Made by a program: the position numbers and the translations under genes. From Streptomyces globisporus (GTDB lineage Bacteria; Actinomycetota; Actinomycetes; Streptomycetales; Streptomycetaceae), in NCBI GenBank assembly GCA_014649555.1, contig BMTG01000005.1:417704-481703 (forward strand): a stretch of DNA of 64,000 nt, in the 5' to 3' direction. The notes under the pieces were generated by a model, which was given only the letters and a program-made list of their open reading frames with translations, ran no database searches and was not told the DNA's origin. Below, piece after piece: positions 24,148 to 32,039 of this stretch. Position 1 is the stretch's first letter. Each line of letters begins with the position of its first letter.

Positions 24148-24235
24148 CGGTAGCGGTGGGATTTGAACCCACGGTGACGGGTTACGCCACACTCGCTTTC
24201 GAGGCGAGCTCCTTCGGCCGCTCGGACACGCTACC
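24148..24235 (-). tRNA. tRNA-Ser (anticodon CGA)
   Basis: An 88-nt tRNA with a long variable arm. The acceptor stem is GGTAGCG/CGCTACC with discriminator G, the anticodon stem CTCGC/GCGAG encloses CTCGAAA with anticodon CGA (reads UCG), and the T arm is GTGGG-TTCAAAT-CCCAC. CCA is not encoded. The class II variable loop confirms serine. The degraded genes just beyond its 3' end suggest that an element once used this gene as an attachment site, though no duplicated 3' end was found by eye. Confidence 0.95.
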
Positions 24236-24325
24236 GAGAGAGAGCTTAGACCATCCCGGGCCGTGGACAGAAATCGGTTCTCGGGGCAGGAGCCCAACGT
24301 GGCCGGGCGTCCAGGTCTCACCTGG

Positions 24326-24850
24326 TCAGAGGGTGCGGAAGAACGCCGTCAGCTGCTCCGCGCACTCCCGCTCCAGGACGCCGGCGATGACCTCCGGGCG
24401 GTGGTTCAGGCGGCGGTCGCGGATCACGTCCCAGAGGGAGCCCGCGGCGCCGGCCTTCTCGTCGCGGGCGCCGTAGACGACGCGGGTTACGCGGGACTGG
24501 ACCAGGGCGCCCGCGCACATCGTGCAGGGCTCCAGGGTGACCACCAGGGTGCAGTCGGTCAGACGCCACTCGCCCATCGTCTCGGCCGCCCGGCGCAGGG
24601 CCAGGATCTCGGCGTGCGCCGTCGGGTCGCCGGTCGCCTCGCGTTCGTTGTGGCCGGTCGCCAGCTCGGTGCCGTCGGGACCGAGCACGACGGCGCCGAC
24701 CGGCACGTCGCCGGCCGACGCCGCCCGCGCGGCCTCGGCCAGCGCGCGGCGCATCGGGGCCTGCCAGGGATCGCGTACCGGATCGGGCTCCGGTACGCGT
24801 ACGGGATCCGGGGCGGGCTCGGGTGAGGGGTCCGGTGGTCGTGCGGTCAC
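24326..24850 (-). CDS. tadA: tRNA-specific adenosine deaminase
   Basis: Converts A34 to inosine in tRNA-Arg(ACG), allowing one tRNA to read CGN codons. The zinc-binding signatures of the cytidine-deaminase fold are both present: HAEILALRRA (His ligand and catalytic Glu) and PCTMCAGAL (two Cys ligands). Residues 1-30 are a variable Pro-rich extension before WQAPMRRALAEAARAA, so the true N-terminus could be later. On the minus strand TAGGGT lies 6 nt before the GTG, suggesting a leaderless mRNA from this start. Its associated protein is encoded just upstream, 104 bp away in the same direction. Confidence 0.95.
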   Translation of the reverse strand: MTARPPDPSPEPAPDPVRVPEPDPVRDPWQAPMRRALAEAARAASAGDVPVGAVVLGPDGTELATGHNEREATGDPTAHAEILALRRAAETMGEWRLTDCTLVVTLEPCTMCAGALVQSRVTRVVYGARDEKAGAAGSLWDVIRDRRLNHRPEVIAGVLERECAEQLTAFFRTL

Positions 24851-24954
24851 TCGCGGACCCTAACGGACGGGGGTGGGGTGGAGCGGTTTGTGGGAGGGAG
24901 AGGGGATGGATGAGGGGGTGGGTGCTCGGGGGCCTGGCAGGGGTCCGCGGCCCG

Positions 24955-25527
24955 CTAGCGGACCGACTCCAGGACCTCCGCCGCTCCCACGGCCTCCGCG
25001 ATCTCCGCGAGCGCGTCGGTCTGCAGGGTCAGCAGCTCCTTCTCGGACATCCCGAGGTCCGCCAGGACCCCGAGCTCGCCGATCGGGCCCGCCGGGACGG
25101 CGTCCGGGTCGGGGGCGTCGTCGTCCGTGTCGGCCGCGGGGGCGGGCCGTTCCGGTTCGCCGTCCTCCGTGCCGTCGAGGTCGACGAGCTCCTCCAGGGC
25201 GGCGATCTCGTCCTCGGCCCCTGGTTCGCGGCCGAGCATTTCGTCGGTGAGCAGGATCTCCCCGTAGGAGGAGCGGGCGGCGGCGGACGCGTCCGAGACG
25301 TAGATTCGGGGGTCCTCCTCACCGTCCACCCGGACGACGCCGAACCAGGCGTCCTCCTGCTCGATGTAGACCAGGACCGTGTCCTCGTCCACCGAGGCCT
25401 CCCGGGCCAGGTCCGTCAGATCGGACAGGGTCTCCACGTCGTCGAGCTCTGTATCGCTCGCTTCCCACCCGTCTTCGGTGCGCGCGAGCAGTGCGGCGAA
25501 GTACACCGTGACTCTCCCACTGGTCAT
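24955..25527 (-). CDS. tRNA adenosine deaminase-associated protein
   Basis: A 190-residue acidic protein found next to tadA in actinobacteria and named after that linkage (TIGR03941 type). TVYFAALLARTEDGWEASDTELDDVETLSDLTDLAREAS and VYIEQEDAWFGVVRVDGEEDPRIYVSDASAAARSSYGEIL are the conserved core. A Glu/Asp/Pro-rich linker follows and then a helical C-terminus (SEKELLTLQTDALAEIAEAVGAAEVLE). Its biochemical role is not known. The ATG used gives MTSGRVTVYF; the frame is open further upstream and a GTG at Val7 is also possible. Confidence 0.85.
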   Translation of the reverse strand: MTSGRVTVYFAALLARTEDGWEASDTELDDVETLSDLTDLAREASVDEDTVLVYIEQEDAWFGVVRVDGEEDPRIYVSDASAAARSSYGEILLTDEMLGREPGAEDEIAALEELVDLDGTEDGEPERPAPAADTDDDAPDPDAVPAGPIGELGVLADLGMSEKELLTLQTDALAEIAEAVGAAEVLESVR

Positions 25528-25781
25528 AGGCGAATCGGTCCGACGGGAGGGCGAACGGTGATCCGTCCGTCCTGGGCCCCGCCCAATCGGCATCGTGGCA
25601 GAAACAAGCGCCGTGCGAGACCTCTTCGACCGTTGCGTCGGCCATCAGTTCCAGGAGTGCCTGGTCGGCCCTCACCCTGACGCGCCGATCGGTGGGGGAG
25701 TGCGCCGGTGGTACGCGGAGGGCTCGTCGGGGGGTTCACCAGGGGATACGTCAGGTGATCCGCCCGTTCCCCTCCGTCGGC

Positions 25782-26033
25782 TCACCAGCGGAACGTGCGC
25801 ATCCGCATCTGTTGCCGCATTCGGGCGGCCCGGGCCCGGCGCGGCTGTACCCGGTCCCGCAACTGCTTGGCCTCATGGAGCTCACGGAGGAACTGGGCGC
25901 GTCGGCGGCGGCGGGCCGCGTCACTCTCCTGCGCGTCCTCGACATCGCCCACCGCGCCCGCCATACCCTCGGCGTCGCGCCCCTCGCGCGGTCCGCGCGC
26001 GGCCGGGTTGTCCCGCAGATCCCCGTCAGCCAT
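25782..26033 (-). CDS. Small Arg-rich protein of unknown function
   Basis: An 83-residue, very basic protein: MADGDLRDNPAARG at the start, then AARRRRRAQFLRELHEAKQLRDRVQPRRARAARMRQQMRMRTFRW, which should form one long amphipathic helix. It lies between the tadA-associated gene and upp and diverges from upp. The strongly basic helix suggests RNA, DNA or membrane-surface binding; no family was recognised. The 254 bp below it, down to the tadA-associated gene, hold no certain gene. Confidence 0.65.
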   Translation of the reverse strand: MADGDLRDNPAARGPREGRDAEGMAGAVGDVEDAQESDAARRRRRAQFLRELHEAKQLRDRVQPRRARAARMRQQMRMRTFRW

Positions 26034-26123
26034 CGACACACCACCCCAGTGCTGGGTCCGTATGCCCCCACCTTCCCCCCGAACAGGTGGTTGATGCCAG
26101 CGCAGAGTGCCGGGCGGCGCGGT

Positions 26124-26129
26124 TACTGT
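26124..26129 (+). promoter_or_regulatory. -10 box for a leaderless upp mRNA
   Basis: TACTGT ends exactly 6 nt before the ATG of upp, with no ribosome site between. Transcription would begin at the start codon. No convincing -35 box at 17-18 bp was seen. Confidence 0.5.
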
Positions 26130-26135
26130 TGACGC

Positions 26136-26771
26136 ATGCGGATCCACGTCGTCGACCACCCGCTGGTGGCGCACAAACTCACCACGCTGCGCGACAAGCG
26201 CACCGACTCCCCGACCTTCCGGCGGCTCGCCGACGAGCTGGTCACCCTCCTCGCCTACGAGGCCACCAGGGATGTGCGTACCGAGCAGGTCGACATCGAG
26301 ACCCCGGTGACGCCCACGACGGGCGTCAAGCTCTCGCACCCCCGGCCCCTCGTCGTGCCGATCCTGCGCGCCGGTCTGGGCATGCTGGACGGCATGGTGA
26401 GGCTGCTGCCGACCGCCGAAGTGGGCTTCCTCGGCATGATCCGCAACGAGGAGACGCTCCAGGCGGAGACGTACGCGACCCGGATGCCCGAGGACCTCTC
26501 CGGCCGCCAGGTCTACGTCCTCGACCCGATGCTGGCCACCGGCGGCACCCTCGTCGCGGCCATCCAGGAGCTGATCAAGCGCGGCGCCGACGATGTCACC
26601 GCCGTCGTCCTCCTCGCGGCGCCCGAGGGCGTCGAGGTCATGGAGCGCGAGCTGGCCGGGACCCCGGTCACCGTCGTCACCGCCTCCGTCGACGAGCGGC
26701 TCAACGAGCACGGCTACATCGTGCCGGGCCTCGGCGACGCGGGCGACCGGATGTACGGGACGGCCGAGTAG
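26136..26771 (+). CDS. upp: Uracil phosphoribosyltransferase
   Basis: Salvages uracil with PRPP to give UMP in the cytoplasm. The 211-residue length is standard. [23 protein letters not shown] is the usual start, [16 protein letters not shown] the central strand, [16 protein letters not shown] the PRPP-binding loop and [17 protein letters not shown] the C-terminal uracil-binding region. A -10 box 6 nt upstream indicates leaderless translation. It is convergent with the LytR_C-type gene across a strong shared terminator. Confidence 0.97.
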   Translation: MRIHVVDHPLVAHKLTTLRDKRTDSPTFRRLADELVTLLAYEATRDVRTEQVDIETPVTPTTGVKLSHPRPLVVPILRAGLGMLDGMVRLLPTAEVGFLGMIRNEETLQAETYATRMPEDLSGRQVYVLDPMLATGGTLVAAIQELIKRGADDVTAVVLLAAPEGVEVMERELAGTPVTVVTASVDERLNEHGYIVPGLGDAGDRMYGTAE

Positions 26772-26805
26772 AGGGACCGGTCCCGGAACCTTCTCTCACG
26801 ACTTC

Positions 26806-26861
26806 GCGCCCCGTTCCGGTGCGTACGTACGGTCTCGTGCGTACGCGCCGGAGCGGGGCGC
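26806..26861. terminator. Bidirectional terminator between upp and the LytR_C gene
   Basis: Arms of 26 nt (26806-26831 and 26836-26861) match at all but three positions around a 4-nt loop. The dyad lies midway between two convergent stop codons (26771 and 26899), the expected place for a two-way terminator. Confidence 0.85.
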
Positions 26862-26898
26862 TTCCGTGTGCGCCGGGGTGCGCCCCCAGCAGCAGGCT

Positions 26899-27525
26899 TC
26901 AGCAGGAGGGGGACGGGGCCGGAGCCGGCTTCGTCAGGGCCGTCATCGCCGCCGTGGCTTCCTTCGGCGTGCTGAACGCCTTGAACTTCGCCCCGAGGAT
27001 CAGGTCGACCTCGCCCGTCTTCCGGGTGTCCGTCTTCTGTACCGTGCCCGCCAGCTGGGTGCCGAGCACGGTGAAGCTGCCGTTCTTCGCGGCCGGGGCC
27101 CCGAGCAGCACGCCCGCGCCCGGCACCTTCTTGTCGTACTCCTTCGGCGCGTTGCCCACGTCGCCGATGGCGAAGCCGCGCTTCTTGAGCTCCTCGGCGG
27201 CGGCCTTGGCCAGCCCGGTGCGCGTGGTCGCGTTGTAGACGTTCACCTTGATCGCGGCCGGTTTCGGCAGCGCCTTTGCGGGGGCCACCGACGGTTTCGC
27301 GGTCGGGCAGTCCCGCTTGCGGTCGGCCGCGTTCGCCGTCTTGTCGCCGCCGGTGAACACGTCGATGAGCTGCAGACTGCCCCAGCCGACGAGACCGAGG
27401 ACGACGACGGCTCCGATGCCTGCGAGGACCAGCCTGCGGCGGTGCCGGGGGCGGCGCATCCGGGGATAGGTGTCGCCCGTGATGCGGTACTTTCCGCCCA
27501 TGCCGGGGGGAGTGAGCATGCTCAT
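26899..27525 (-). CDS. Membrane-anchored LytR_C (LytR/CpsA/Psr C-terminal) domain protein
   Basis: A 208-residue protein with a basic cytoplasmic segment (RMRRPRHRRR), one membrane helix (LVLAGIGAVVVLGLVGWGSLQ) and an extracytoplasmic domain. That domain, about residues 95-190, has the LytR_C pattern: VNVYNATTRTGLAKAAAEELKKRGFAIGDVGNAP. In full-length relatives this domain follows an enzyme that attaches polymers to peptidoglycan; here it stands alone, so it may be a wall-associated accessory. On its strand TACGCT lies 6 nt before the ATG, again suggesting a leaderless mRNA. Confidence 0.85.
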   Translation of the reverse strand: MSMLTPPGMGGKYRITGDTYPRMRRPRHRRRLVLAGIGAVVVLGLVGWGSLQLIDVFTGGDKTANAADRKRDCPTAKPSVAPAKALPKPAAIKVNVYNATTRTGLAKAAAEELKKRGFAIGDVGNAPKEYDKKVPGAGVLLGAPAAKNGSFTVLGTQLAGTVQKTDTRKTGEVDLILGAKFKAFSTPKEATAAMTALTKPAPAPSPSC

Positions 27526-27684
27526 GGAGGCAGCGTAGTGCGACCCGGTGATGATGCGTACTAAATGATCAACGTATGGCACCCGGATGAGCGGGAAAGC
27601 ACCCGAAAGCCCGAATCAGGGTCTCGGGGGGACGCCTCGAGATGCGTAAACCCCAAGGGGGTGCGTGGGTGCCGTGGGGCGATG

Positions 27685-27981
27685 TCAGCCCAGGTCGAGG
27701 ACGCGCGCGTGCAGGACCTGGCGCTGCTGCAGCGCGGCGCGGACCGCCCGGTGCAGTCCGTCCTCCAGGTAGAGGTCGCCCTGCCACTTCACGACGTGCG
27801 CGAACAGGTCCCCGTAGAACGTGGAGTCCTCGGCGAGGAGGGTCTCCAGGTCCAGCTGGCCCTTGGTGGTCACGAGCTGGTCCAGGCGAACCGGACGCGG
27901 CGCGACATCCGCCCACTGGCGGGTGGATTCCCGGCCGTGGTCGGGGTACGGCTTCCCATTTCCGATGCGCTTGAAGATCAC
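27685..27981 (-). CDS. Small conserved protein with a DGxHR motif
   Basis: A 98-residue protein: MIFKRIGNGKPYPDHGRESTRQWADVAPRPVRLDQLVTTKGQLDLETLL, then FAHVVKWQGDLYLEDGLHRAVRAALQQRQVLHARVLDL. The LEDGLHRAVRA stretch resembles the DGxHR nucleotide-binding loop of ParB/sulfiredoxin-like folds. I recall relatives labelled as VapB-type antitoxins, but no toxin gene lies beside it, so I do not adopt that name. A TAGGCT box 6 nt before the GTG suggests leaderless translation. Function unknown. Confidence 0.78.
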   Translation of the reverse strand: MIFKRIGNGKPYPDHGRESTRQWADVAPRPVRLDQLVTTKGQLDLETLLAEDSTFYGDLFAHVVKWQGDLYLEDGLHRAVRAALQQRQVLHARVLDLG

Positions 27982-28105
27982 ACGGAAAGCCTACCGGTCA
28001 AGAGCCACCGGGCGCAGCCACGGAAGCTCGCCGCTATGCCGGTGCAAAGGGCGTATAGCGCTGGATAGGGCGGGATACCGGGGCAGGGGACCTCTCTGCG
28101 GTGCC

Positions 28106-28144
28106 TACGGGCTCCGGTTCGGGTGCCGGGTGCCGGAGCCCGTA
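28106..28144. terminator. Hairpin at the 3' end of the M28 peptidase gene
   Basis: Perfect 12-bp arms (TACGGGCTCCGG and its complement) with a 15-nt loop, 9 bp past the leftward stop codon. No T-tract. Confidence 0.7.
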
Positions 28145-28153
28145 AGGCCGTCG

Positions 28154-29710
28154 CTACTCCGTGACGCGGCCGTGGCCCTCGCGCAGGCCGCCTCCGCTGC
28201 CGCCGCTGCCGGGCGTCCCGGTGCCGGTGTCGGGGTCGACCGGGCGGGTCAGCGAGCGCAGGTCGTGCGCGTACGTCCCGACGGCGTTGGCGATCACGTC
28301 GATGTTGGTGTCGAAGTGACCCATGTCGATGTTGTCCAGGTCGTCGCAGGCCGCGTGGTAGCAGGGGTCGTACGCGATGCCCGCCTCGCCGCCGAACACG
28401 TCGGCCTGGGCCGCCGTCTTGATGCCCTCCGCCCCGGTGTCCGTACCGCCGGACGGGATACCGACCTCGATGAACGGGCCGTAGTCCGAGCGTCCTGTGA
28501 AGTCCGTGCCCTCGTGCGGCTTGCCCTTGCCGTCGAGGAACTCGTTGATGTCCCGCTCCAGTTGGGCCGAGCCCTCCGGTCCTGGGCCCTCTCCGACCTG
28601 GTCGGAGTTGTCGCCGTCGAAGACGAACTGGACGCCGTTCGGCGAGGCGATCATGTCGAAGTTCAGGTAGAGCTTGATCTGCTCGCGCTGCTTCTCGGTG
28701 AGCGCCGCGACGTACTTCTCCGAGCCGATCAGGCCGTTCTCCTCGGCCGACCACCAGGCGAACCGCACCTTGTTGGCCGGCTTGCTCTTCGACTTCGCCA
28801 GCTTCAGGGCGACGTCGAGCAGACCCGCGGAGCCGGAGCCGTTGTCGTTGATGCCGGGGCCCTCGGTGACCGAGTCGAGGTGGGCGCCGAGCATCACGGT
28901 CTTCGCCGCGCTGCCGCCGGGCGTCTCGGCGATGACGTTGCGGGTGGGGCGGTCCTCCTGGAGCTCACGGATCTCGAAGGAGACCGTGACCTCGCCGGCC
29001 GCGAGGTCGGCGACGAGCTTCTCGCCCTCCGCCTGGGTGAGCCCGCCGGTGGGGATCTTCCCGGCGGCGACCTCGCCGAGCGTGCCGGACAGCGCGCCCT
29101 CGGTGTTGTTGTAGATGGCGGCTCCGGCCGCGCCCGCGGTGGCCGCGGCCGCCTGCTTCTCGGCGAAGGAGCAGCCGCCGCGCTTGATCAGTGCGATCTT
29201 TCCGGTGAAGGTCGCGGCGGCGTAGTCGGTGGCCTCACAGCCGGTCGTGTCGTCGACGGGTACGGCGACGAGCTGTGCCGTCAGGCCGCCTTCCTTCGTC
29301 GACGGCGTGTACGTCATGGCCTTGATCGTCACGTCGCGCGGCGTCGGCGACACCACGGCGAGCTTTTCGGCCAGGGTCTCCGTGTAGGTGAAGCGGAAGC
29401 TCTCGTACGAGACCTTGTACCCGGCGCGCTGGAGCTGCCGGTAGACGTACGCGGCCGAGGCGTCGTGACCGAGCGAGCCGGCGGCGCGGTGGCCCTCGGT
29501 GGAGTCGGCTATCGCCTGGAACTGCTGGAGGTGTTTGTAGGCGTCGCGTGCGGACGCGTTCCTCACCAACTCCCGCGACAGCTTGGCCGCTTCCTTCCCG
29601 GGGTCGTGCGAGGCGGTGCGTCCGGGGTGCGGGGACGCGGCCAGGAGGAGCGGTGTGGCCAGGGCGGTGGCGGCCACGACAGCCATGGCTCTGCGACGTG
29701 TTGCGTGCAC
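28154..29710 (-). CDS. Secreted M28 family aminopeptidase with a PA domain
   Basis: A 518-residue zinc exopeptidase. A signal peptide (MHATRRRAMAVVAATALATPLLLAAS) is followed by a lid region and a protease-associated domain at about 150-260 (FTGKIALIKRGGCSFAEKQAAAATAGA). The M28 catalytic domain carries the metal ligands in order: GAHLDSV (His, Asp), NDNGSGS (bridging Asp), SAEENG (catalytic Glu and ligand Glu), NFDM (Asp) and DPCYHAACDD (His). The C-terminus is a Gly/Thr-rich tail. It removes N-terminal residues from peptides outside the cell. The start is GTG with AAGGA upstream. It resembles the Streptomyces leucine aminopeptidases, with a longer C-terminus. Confidence 0.94.
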   Translation of the reverse strand: MHATRRRAMAVVAATALATPLLLAASPHPGRTASHDPGKEAAKLSRELVRNASARDAYKHLQQFQAIADSTEGHRAAGSLGHDASAAYVYRQLQRAGYKVSYESFRFTYTETLAEKLAVVSPTPRDVTIKAMTYTPSTKEGGLTAQLVAVPVDDTTGCEATDYAAATFTGKIALIKRGGCSFAEKQAAAATAGAAGAAIYNNTEGALSGTLGEVAAGKIPTGGLTQAEGEKLVADLAAGEVTVSFEIRELQEDRPTRNVIAETPGGSAAKTVMLGAHLDSVTEGPGINDNGSGSAGLLDVALKLAKSKSKPANKVRFAWWSAEENGLIGSEKYVAALTEKQREQIKLYLNFDMIASPNGVQFVFDGDNSDQVGEGPGPEGSAQLERDINEFLDGKGKPHEGTDFTGRSDYGPFIEVGIPSGGTDTGAEGIKTAAQADVFGGEAGIAYDPCYHAACDDLDNIDMGHFDTNIDVIANAVGTYAHDLRSLTRPVDPDTGTGTPGSGGSGGGLREGHGRVTE

Positions 29711-29773
29711 AGGAGTCCTTCCGGTCTGAACGGCTGGTGCCCCGAGCCGCTGGTACGTCGAACGGCTCGGTGA

Positions 29774-29805
29774 CTGAACGGCTGAACGGCTGAACGGCTG
29801 AACGA
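29774..29805. repeat. Four 8-bp tandem repeats (CTGAACGG)
   Basis: CTGAACGG occurs at 29774, 29782, 29790 and, with the last base changed, 29798; another single copy is at 29726. The array lies 60-100 bp upstream of the M28 peptidase start. The gap 29711-29970 shows nothing else beyond a possible promoter for that gene. Confidence 0.8.
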
Positions 29806-29970
29806 ATGTGCTGCGAAAGCTAGCGAGTGGGGTGACGCCTGTGAACCGGTGTGGCTGATTCTGATCGGTGGGGCGGGGGCGTCGGCCGGTTCCGGTGCAT
29901 GGTCATGTCACTTTCGCGCCCGGGGGTGCCCGGGGGGGCGTCTGCTCCCGTGTTCCTTCTCCGCGACGTC

Positions 29971-30648
29971 CTACTTCTTGCGTGGCGTCCCGGGCTTCTT
30001 CGCCGCCTTGGCCGCCTTCGCCGCCGCCTTGGCCTCCTGCTTGTACGCACGCACCTCGACCAGCGACTCCGGGCCCGTGATGTCGGCGACCGACCGGTGC
30101 GATCCGGCCTCCCCGTACGGGCCCGCCGCCTCCCGCCACCCCGGTGGACGTACGCCCAACTGCTTGCCGAGGAGCGCCAGGAAGATCTGGGCCTTCTGCG
30201 CGCCGAAACCGGGCAGGGCCTTGAGGCGTTCCAGCAGGTCGTCGCCGGTCGCGGCGTCCCGCCACACCGCGCTCGCGTCGCCGCCGTACTCCGCGACCAG
30301 GTACTGGCACAGCTGCTGCACCCGCTTCGCCATCGAGCCGGGGTAGCGGTGCAGGGCCGGTTTGGTGGTGAACAGCTCGGTGAAGGCGTCCGGGTCGTAG
30401 GCGGCGATCCGTCCCGCGTCCAGGTCGTCGGAGCCCATACGCTCCGCGAGGGTGTACGGGCCCGTGAACGCCCACTCCATCGGGACCTGTTGGTCCAGCA
30501 GCATGCCGACCAGAGCGGCCAGCGGGCTGCGGCCGAGGAGCTCGTCCGCCTCCGGGTTCTGGGCGATGTGCAGGGTGGTGCCCGCGCCCTCGCCCTTGCC
30601 CGTCCCCTTGCCGCTGCTGCTGTCGCTGCTGTTGCCGCTCGTGGTCAT
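29971..30648 (-). CDS. HhH-GPD-type base excision DNA repair protein
   Basis: A 225-residue DNA glycosylase-like protein. AALVGMLLDQQVPMEWAFTGPYTLAERM begins the helical domain and LLERLKALPGFGAQKAQIFLALLGKQLG is the helix-hairpin-helix that grips the DNA backbone. The usual catalytic Lys/Asp pair was not confidently located. The first ~30 residues are Ser/Gly-rich, and the C-terminus ends in a lysine-alanine tail (KQEAKAAAKAAKAAKK), which may bind DNA non-specifically. The ATG at MTTSGN is preferred over one four codons earlier; neither has a strong ribosome site. Confidence 0.85.
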   Translation of the reverse strand: MTTSGNSSDSSSGKGTGKGEGAGTTLHIAQNPEADELLGRSPLAALVGMLLDQQVPMEWAFTGPYTLAERMGSDDLDAGRIAAYDPDAFTELFTTKPALHRYPGSMAKRVQQLCQYLVAEYGGDASAVWRDAATGDDLLERLKALPGFGAQKAQIFLALLGKQLGVRPPGWREAAGPYGEAGSHRSVADITGPESLVEVRAYKQEAKAAAKAAKAAKKPGTPRKK

Positions 30649-30734
30649 GCCGCCGATCATCGCGAGCGCGGCGGGTGGTGGCGAGCGGGGCTGCGCCGAT
30701 GGCCTCTTCCCTGTCGGCCGAAGGGAGTAACCCC

Positions 30735-32021
30735 CTATCCGTCCGGCCGGTCCAGCCGGTCCGCGCGCCGGCGCAGGTAGCGGGCCTCGGGCTCGCTGAG
30801 GGTGGCGTCGGCGGCCGCGCGGTAGGCGGTACGGGCGGTGTCGGGCTCCCCGGCGCGCTCCAGGAGGTGGCCGCGCACGGCGTCGAGCCGGTAGTTCCGC
30901 TGCCTCGAGGCCCCGGCGGTCTTCGCCAGCGCGTCGACCTCCGCCAGCCCCGCCCGGGGCCCGTGCACCATGGCCACGGCGACCGCCCGGCCCAGCGCGG
31001 CCGCGGGGTCGGGGGAGCGGCGCACGAGGAGGTCGTACAGGGCGAGGATCTGCGGCCAATCGGTGTCCTCGGCGCGCTCCGCCTCGTCGTGCAGGGCGGC
31101 GATCGCGGCCTGGAGCTGGTAGTCGCCGGCCGGTCCGTGGGCGAGCGCCTCCTCGGCCAGGGCGGTGCCTTCGGCGACGGCCGTACGGTCCCAGAGGGCC
31201 CGGTCCTGTTCGTCGAGGGGGATCAGCTCACCGTCCGGGCCGGTGCGCGCCGGGGTGCGCGCCTCGGTGAGGACCATCAGCGCCAGCAGCCCGGTGACCC
31301 GCCCCTCCCGGGGGAGGAGCCGGCGGACGGCGCGGGTCAGCCGGATCGCCTCGCGGGCCAGGTCCGTGCGGTGGAGATCGGGGCCCGCGGTGGCGGTGTA
31401 GCCCTCGTTGAAGATCAGGTAGAGGACCTGGAGCACGGCGGCGAGCCGCTGGTCGCGGTCCCGGGCGTCCGGCTGCCGGAACTGCGTACCGCGCACCGCC
31501 CGCTTGGCCCGGCTGATCCGCTGCGCCATCGTCGCCTCCGGCACCAGGTGGGCACGGGCGATCTCGGCCGTGGTGAGGCCGCCGACCGCCCGGAGGGTCA
31601 GCGCGATCTGGCCGGCGGGGGAGAGCGCGGGGTGGCAGCAGAGGAAGAGCAGGGTGAGCGTGTCGTCCTCGGAGGGGGCCCGGCCCAGGCCGGAGGGATC
31701 TCTCCCGGCGGGCCCTTCCCCGGGCGGCGGGGTGACGAACGCGTCCGCCGGGGTGAGCGCCGCCGCCGTCTCCTCGCGCCGGCGGCGGGCCTCGTCGCTG
31801 CGCAGCCGGTCGGTGAGGCGGCGGGACGCGACCCGGATGAGCCAGCCGCGCGGGTTGTCGGGGATCCCGTCGCCGGGCCACTGCTCGGCGGCCGCGATCA
31901 GGGCCTCCTGGACGGAGTCCTCGGCCGGGTCGAAGTGCCCGTACCGGCGTACGAGTGCGCCGAGGACCTGCGGCGCGTGGCGGCGCAGCAGGTCCTCGAT
32001 GTCGTCGGTCGCTCGGCCCAC
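30735..32021 (-). CDS. ECF-type RNA polymerase sigma factor with a long C-terminal extension (ECF42-like)
   Basis: A 428-residue sigma factor, about twice the usual ECF length. Region 2 is around EDSVQEALIAAAEQWP with NPRGWLIRVASRRLTDRLR, and region 4 is ALTLRAVGGLTTAEIARAHLVPEATMAQRISRAKRAV. Residues ~190-428 are a helical, TPR-like extension (VLYLIFNEGYTA, DLAREAIRLTR, GDYQLQAAIAALH, YDLLVRRSPDPAAALGRAVAVAM). In this group no anti-sigma factor is found; the extension and a linked YCII/DGPF protein are thought to control activity. The gene for such a protein lies 18 bp upstream in the same operon. The start is GTG. Confidence 0.92.
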   Translation of the reverse strand: MGRATDDIEDLLRRHAPQVLGALVRRYGHFDPAEDSVQEALIAAAEQWPGDGIPDNPRGWLIRVASRRLTDRLRSDEARRRREETAAALTPADAFVTPPPGEGPAGRDPSGLGRAPSEDDTLTLLFLCCHPALSPAGQIALTLRAVGGLTTAEIARAHLVPEATMAQRISRAKRAVRGTQFRQPDARDRDQRLAAVLQVLYLIFNEGYTATAGPDLHRTDLAREAIRLTRAVRRLLPREGRVTGLLALMVLTEARTPARTGPDGELIPLDEQDRALWDRTAVAEGTALAEEALAHGPAGDYQLQAAIAALHDEAERAEDTDWPQILALYDLLVRRSPDPAAALGRAVAVAMVHGPRAGLAEVDALAKTAGASRQRNYRLDAVRGHLLERAGEPDTARTAYRAAADATLSEPEARYLRRRADRLDRPDG

Positions 32022-32039
32022 CTGGACCTTTCGGCTCGG

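Noticed and set aside
24148-24235. Attachment-site duplication of the tRNA-Ser 3' end
   Set aside because: Scanning the 3.3 kb of decayed genes did not show a second copy of the T-arm/acceptor sequence, so an att site is not claimed.
25595-27238. Very long open frame across upp and its flanks on the plus strand
   Set aside because: It is a high-GC shadow; upp in another frame has full-length family motifs, and the long frame has Arg/Pro/Gly-rich composition typical of out-of-phase reading.
27685-27981. VapB-type antitoxin label for the small DGxHR protein
   Set aside because: No toxin gene (for example a PIN-domain gene) is adjacent and the sequence lacks a recognisable DNA-binding domain.
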